Shown piece after piece: positions 61,724 through 64,000 of a stretch of 64,000 nt of DNA. A program made the position numbers and the translations under genes. Within the stretch, counting starts at the first letter, position 1; every line of letters starts with the position of its first letter. The stretch lies in contig CAIUSV010000079.1 in assembly GCA_903901915.1 (NCBI GenBank), forward strand, positions 1 to 64,000. The letters are read 5' to 3'. The DNA is from an uncultured Rhodospirillaceae bacterium. Its GTDB lineage: Bacteria > Pseudomonadota > Alphaproteobacteria > Rhodospirillales > Magnetospirillaceae. A model generated the notes under the pieces. That model saw only the letters and a list, made by a program, of their open reading frames with translations. It was not told where the DNA came from and searched no databases.

Positions 61724-61742
61724 GGAGGCCGGATCGGCCTCC
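61724..61742 (+). promoter_or_regulatory. Hairpin between precursor copies 2 and 3
   Basis: GGAGGCC and GGCCTCC form a perfect 7-bp stem with a 5-base loop, 6 bases after the copy 2 stop. It has no T run. It may stabilise the mRNA or adjust precursor to enzyme ratios. Confidence 0.45.
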
Positions 61743-61801
61743 GGGTTAAGGAGGCGCCGGTTGCGATACTTTTGCCAACATTGCCTGGGATGATACTTCA
61801 C

Positions 61802-61957
61802 ATGACCCCGACCTCCGATCGCTTGAACGCCGCCGATCAAGTGCCCGCATCTTCGTCGTCCACACCGCGTCAAGCTTGGCGTCGCCCGGTTGTCACCCGC
61901 CTTGATGTCGGCCGCCTGACCTTGAATGGCTGCCCCTCCACCGGTTGCTTGGGATGA
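61802..61957 (+). CDS. RiPP precursor peptide, copy 3
   Basis: A 51-aa peptide with leader WRRPVVTRLDVGRLTL and tail NGCPSTGCLG. By my alignment it differs from copy 2 at about 18 of 156 bases, with a third of these in the last two codons, so the two are recent duplicates in which the peptide end has changed. The CPSTGC core is fully conserved. It begins 240 bases after copy 2 and is followed by a hairpin and the kinase gene, so all belong to one transcript. Confidence 0.82.
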   Translation: MTPTSDRLNAADQVPASSSSTPRQAWRRPVVTRLDVGRLTLNGCPSTGCLG

Positions 61958-61996
61958 TCGCCCCGAAACCTGATCCGGTTCCGGGTTAAGGGGCGA
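61958..61996 (+). promoter_or_regulatory. Hairpin after precursor copy 3
   Basis: TCGCCCC (61958-61964) starts right after the copy 3 stop codon and pairs perfectly with GGGGCGA (61990-61996); an inner stem CGAAACC with GGTTCCG has one mismatch. Without a T run it is more likely a processing or partial-termination element that sets the precursor to kinase ratio than a full terminator. Confidence 0.5.
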
Positions 61997-62039
61997 CGAA
62001 ATTTTGGGGGCCGGCCGGTCACGGGCGGGATGTTGGCGG

Positions 62040-62990
62040 TTGGGCACAGCTTATACCTACCAGGCCTATGGCTTGACCCTGCGGGTCCCCTTCGTTTGCT
62101 CCGGCCTGTCCACGGGCGATCCGGGGACTCCTCCCGATCTGGAGGTGGTCGAGGGCGAGGTTCCCGCCACCCTGGCCGCCGCCGAGCTCAGGGGGGACGG
62201 CTTTGAGGCCGCGCCCGGCCGCCTTCTGCTGGAACTTGGGCGCTTTTCGGGACGCTTTCTCGTCGAGAACGGGCGCCGCGTCACCTTCCAGCGCGGTTCC
62301 ACGGCGGAGGAAGCCGCCTTGGGCTACCATTTGATCAACTCGATCATGGCCGCCGTCATGCGCCAGCGTGGTTATCTGGTGATGCACGCTTCCGTCGCCG
62401 CGCGGGGTTCGACCGCGATCATGGTGATGGGGGTCTCGGGGGCGGGAAAATCCACCACCCTGGCCGCCCTGTGTGCGCGCGGGTGGTCCATGCTGTCCGA
62501 CGACGTTACCGTTCTTCAGCGCTCCTTGGCGGGGGAAATACAGGTCCTGCCGGGGGTGCCGCAGGTCTCGCTGTTCGAGCACACGGCGCAACGGCTGGAT
62601 ATGGATGTCGCCGGCCAGCCGCTGTATCCCTGGCGGCGGATGAAGGCGCTCATCCCCTCTCCGGCGCCGACGAGTTCGGAGCCGGTGCCGTTAAGGACGG
62701 TCTTCATTCTGGAGTTGGGCTCGGGTCCCACCCTGGAACGCGAGAAGATGCTTGGGGCGCAGCGGTTCGGCGCCCTTTACGACGGCCTCTACGGGCCGGT
62801 TCTTCCCTCGGAATACGCCGGCATTCTGCCGCTTCATGCCGCCATGACCAACCAGACCACCGTCTTCCGCCTGCGCCGCCCCAGCGAGCCCTGGTCGGTG
62901 GATGACGTGGTGGCGCAAATCACCGAAGATGCCTTTCCACCGGGCGACACCGGGCGGAGCGGGGCGGGCGGACATGCTGCGGAAGGGTGA
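62040..62990 (+). CDS. HPr kinase-like protein (RiPP-associated kinase)
   Basis: About 316 aa. The beginning YTYQAYGLTLRVPF is the typical start of HprK-like kinases linked to lasso clusters. The P-loop GVSGAGKSTTLAALCARG (about residues 131-148) and the following SMLSDDVTVLQ match the HprK catalytic core. In the paeninodin-type lasso systems such a kinase phosphorylates the precursor C-terminus at a Ser; here Ser46 or Thr47 of the CPSTGC tail are the natural candidates (inference). The start is uncertain: TTG 62040 matches family length, TTG 62004 is an alternative with AGGGG upstream. Its stop overlaps the B2-fusion start by 17 bases. Confidence 0.83.
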   Translation: MGTAYTYQAYGLTLRVPFVCSGLSTGDPGTPPDLEVVEGEVPATLAAAELRGDGFEAAPGRLLLELGRFSGRFLVENGRRVTFQRGSTAEEAALGYHLINSIMAAVMRQRGYLVMHASVAARGSTAIMVMGVSGAGKSTTLAALCARGWSMLSDDVTVLQRSLAGEIQVLPGVPQVSLFEHTAQRLDMDVAGQPLYPWRRMKALIPSPAPTSSEPVPLRTVFILELGSGPTLEREKMLGAQRFGALYDGLYGPVLPSEYAGILPLHAAMTNQTTVFRLRRPSEPWSVDDVVAQITEDAFPPGDTGRSGAGGHAAEG

Positions 62991-64000
62991 CCTCGCCAAG
63001 CTGGCGACGGAACGTCCGGCCGGGATCGTCCTGCTTGTGGAAGCCGCGTTATGGCTGATGATCATGTCGGTGGCCATCCGTATCCTGGCGTTCGGCCGGA
63101 TCGCCAGGATTCTTGGTCTTAGCGAGAGTGGCGAGCCGATTGCGCCGTCGAGTCCGCCCGATGGCGGGGCGCAAGATATCAGGCGGGCGGTGCGGGCGGT
63201 GGCAGCCCGGCTGCCCTGGACCTGCACCTGTCTGTCTCAGGCCTTGGCCGGCATGGCCCTTCTCACCCGCCGGGGCCTCCCGGGGACCCTGTCTCTCGGC
63301 GTGGCCAAGGGGGGCGGAGAAGCCCAGGGGGAATTCCTGGCCCATGCGTGGCTGAATTGCGGTGACGTCAATATCGCCGGCGAGGAGACATCCGCCTCGT
63401 TTACCCCTCTGGCGCGGTTTGTCGGCAGGCCCGCCGGGGCGAAGGAACTCACCCCCGAGTTCCGCCTCTTCCGCCTCGCCGTGGGAGCCGCGCCGAAGCC
63501 GGATGAGATAAGGCGGCTGGCGTCGGCCGTCACCGACTGGGAGACCGTACCCGCGAGCGCTCGCCGCCATCGCGTGACACAGGCGGTCTTTGTCGCCTTG
63601 CGGGATCATGCCGCCGGGATCGCCCCTCCGGCGATCCTGGAGGACATGCGGGTTCGGTCCCTGGTGGATCAGGCCACCTGTCACGCCCAGGCGGTGGAAT
63701 TGACCCGCATCGGCCGCGCCGGCGACGCGGCGGGAATCGCCATGCTGGTTCTGAAGGGAATCCCGCTGTCGCTGGGGCTTTACGGCCGTCTGGCCGCAAG
63801 GGGAGCGGGCGATATCGATATCCTGGTCGATCCGGCTCAATTGCGCCACGCCGGCACGGTTCTGGAAGGTCTTGGCTATGTCAGGCAGGGCGCCCGAATT
63901 TTCGACCGACGCCAGACGGTCTGCCAGAGCCGGATCAAGGATGTCGCCTATGTGCATCGGACATCCGGTCAGATGGTGGAACTGCATCAACGGCTTACCG
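62974..64000 (+). CDS. Lasso-type B2 protease fused to a nucleotidyltransferase domain (3' end cut by the window)
   Basis: The frame is open from ATG 62974 to the window end (342 codons seen). Residues 1-165 match lasso B2 proteins: a hydrophobic N-terminal segment (LLVEAALWLMIMSVAIRIL), then LPWTCTCLSQALAG with the catalytic Cys (C86), FLAHAWLNCGDVNI with His124 and Asp131, and SFTPLARF. B2 is a transglutaminase-fold cysteine protease that removes the leader. After a linker, residues about 215 onward read like the PF14907-type nucleotidyltransferase: LKGIPLSLGLYGRLAARGAGDIDILVDPAQLRHAGTVLEGLGYV, with Asp280 and Asp282 as the metal pair. In other lasso loci these are separate proteins, so the fusion is notable. 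No macrolactam synthetase is in view; it could lie beyond the end. Confidence 0.8.
   Translation, partial: MLRKGDLAKLATERPAGIVLLVEAALWLMIMSVAIRILAFGRIARILGLSESGEPIAPSSPPDGGAQDIRRAVRAVAARLPWTCTCLSQALAGMALLTRRGLPGTLSLGVAKGGGEAQGEFLAHAWLNCGDVNIAGEETSASFTPLARFVGRPAGAKELTPEFRLFRLAVGAAPKPDEIRRLASAVTDWETVPASARRHRVTQAVFVALRDHAAGIAPPAILEDMRVRSLVDQATCHAQAVELTRIGRAGDAAGIAMLVLKGIPLSLGLYGRLAARGAGDIDILVDPAQLRHAGTVLEGLGYVRQGARIFDRRQTVCQSRIKDVAYVHRTSGQMVELHQRLT

Larger units (their letters stand above)
61280..61996 (+). repeat. Three tandem 240-245-bp units carrying the precursor genes
   Basis: The repeated unit includes not only the 156-base gene but also about 40 bases of leader (GCGATAC-like block, then GGGA, then CTTCAC before ATG) and a shared trailer block (CCGGGTTAAGG and GGCG) after copies 2 and 3, with a diverged form after copy 1. 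The units therefore arose by tandem duplication of gene plus flanks. Confidence 0.75.

Noticed and set aside
61613-62047. Long minus-strand frame across the precursor repeats
   Set aside because: It is antisense to the precursor genes; its internal repetition only mirrors the tandem duplication.
60379-64000. Ordinary lasso peptide cluster
   Set aside because: No asparagine-synthetase-like cyclase is in view and two of the three tails lack an acidic ring residue; the sequence beyond the window could change this.

Overview
The window is a GC-rich, gene-dense chromosomal segment that reads like a Rhodospirillales alphaproteobacterium close to Magnetospirillum or Phaeospirillum. This rests on general protein likeness: the alphaproteobacterial PraR-type XRE regulator, the form of the pyc, liu and topA proteins, and a DnaJ protein without zinc fingers. 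I cannot run a phylogeny, and no magnetosome genes are visible.

Layout. 1-186 is the end of a histidine kinase. 224-3439 is gatCAB. 3490-5427 is leuA with a leucine leader peptide and hairpins. 5468-11714 holds housekeeping genes (DnaJ-like, glycine-zipper lipoprotein, pdxH, a metal exporter, an XRE regulator, ndk, an ABC-F ATPase). 11811-18308 is a block of three sensor kinases. 18297-23793 holds holC, a glycosyltransferase, two tandem leucyl aminopeptidases and a membrane flippase-like protein. 23861-26353 is the divergent AmmeMemoRadiSam trio. 26376-29944 is a mazEF-like pair tightly packed with an orphan CoxL-type molybdoenzyme subunit and cysQ. 30059-30257 is a probable structured small RNA. 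30342-35779 contains a GNAT protein, typA, a PfkB kinase and small envelope or hypothetical genes. 35892-42709 is a complete leucine/isovalerate catabolic (liu) operon. 42779-50923 holds a transporter, a patatin, an acetoacetate-decarboxylase-like protein, dprA-topA and an aminotransferase. tRNA-His at 50971 is followed by an 892-bp insertion bounded by a 42-bp direct repeat. 52310-59089 holds an enoyl-CoA hydratase, pyruvate carboxylase, a GntR regulator and queE-queD.

The most unusual region is 60299-64000, a ribosomally made peptide (RiPP) locus. It has a PqqD-like recognition protein, a YkgJ-type cysteine-cluster protein, three tandem 51-residue precursor peptides, an HPr-kinase-like protein, and a lasso-type B2 protease fused to a nucleotidyltransferase that runs off the window end. 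A GT4 glycosyltransferase lies just upstream. The precursors carry a lasso-like recognition motif (WRRP...LDV...T) but end in a ten-residue tail with an invariant CPSTGC. Two of the three tails have no acidic residue for a lasso ring, so the product is probably not a classical lasso peptide. The kinase suggests phosphorylation and the paired cysteines suggest a disulfide, thioether or metal-linked product.

Other regulatory signals seen directly are a likely leuA attenuation leader, palindromic operators in front of mazEF and liuA, a candidate GntR operator between pyc and its divergent neighbour, and several strong terminators.
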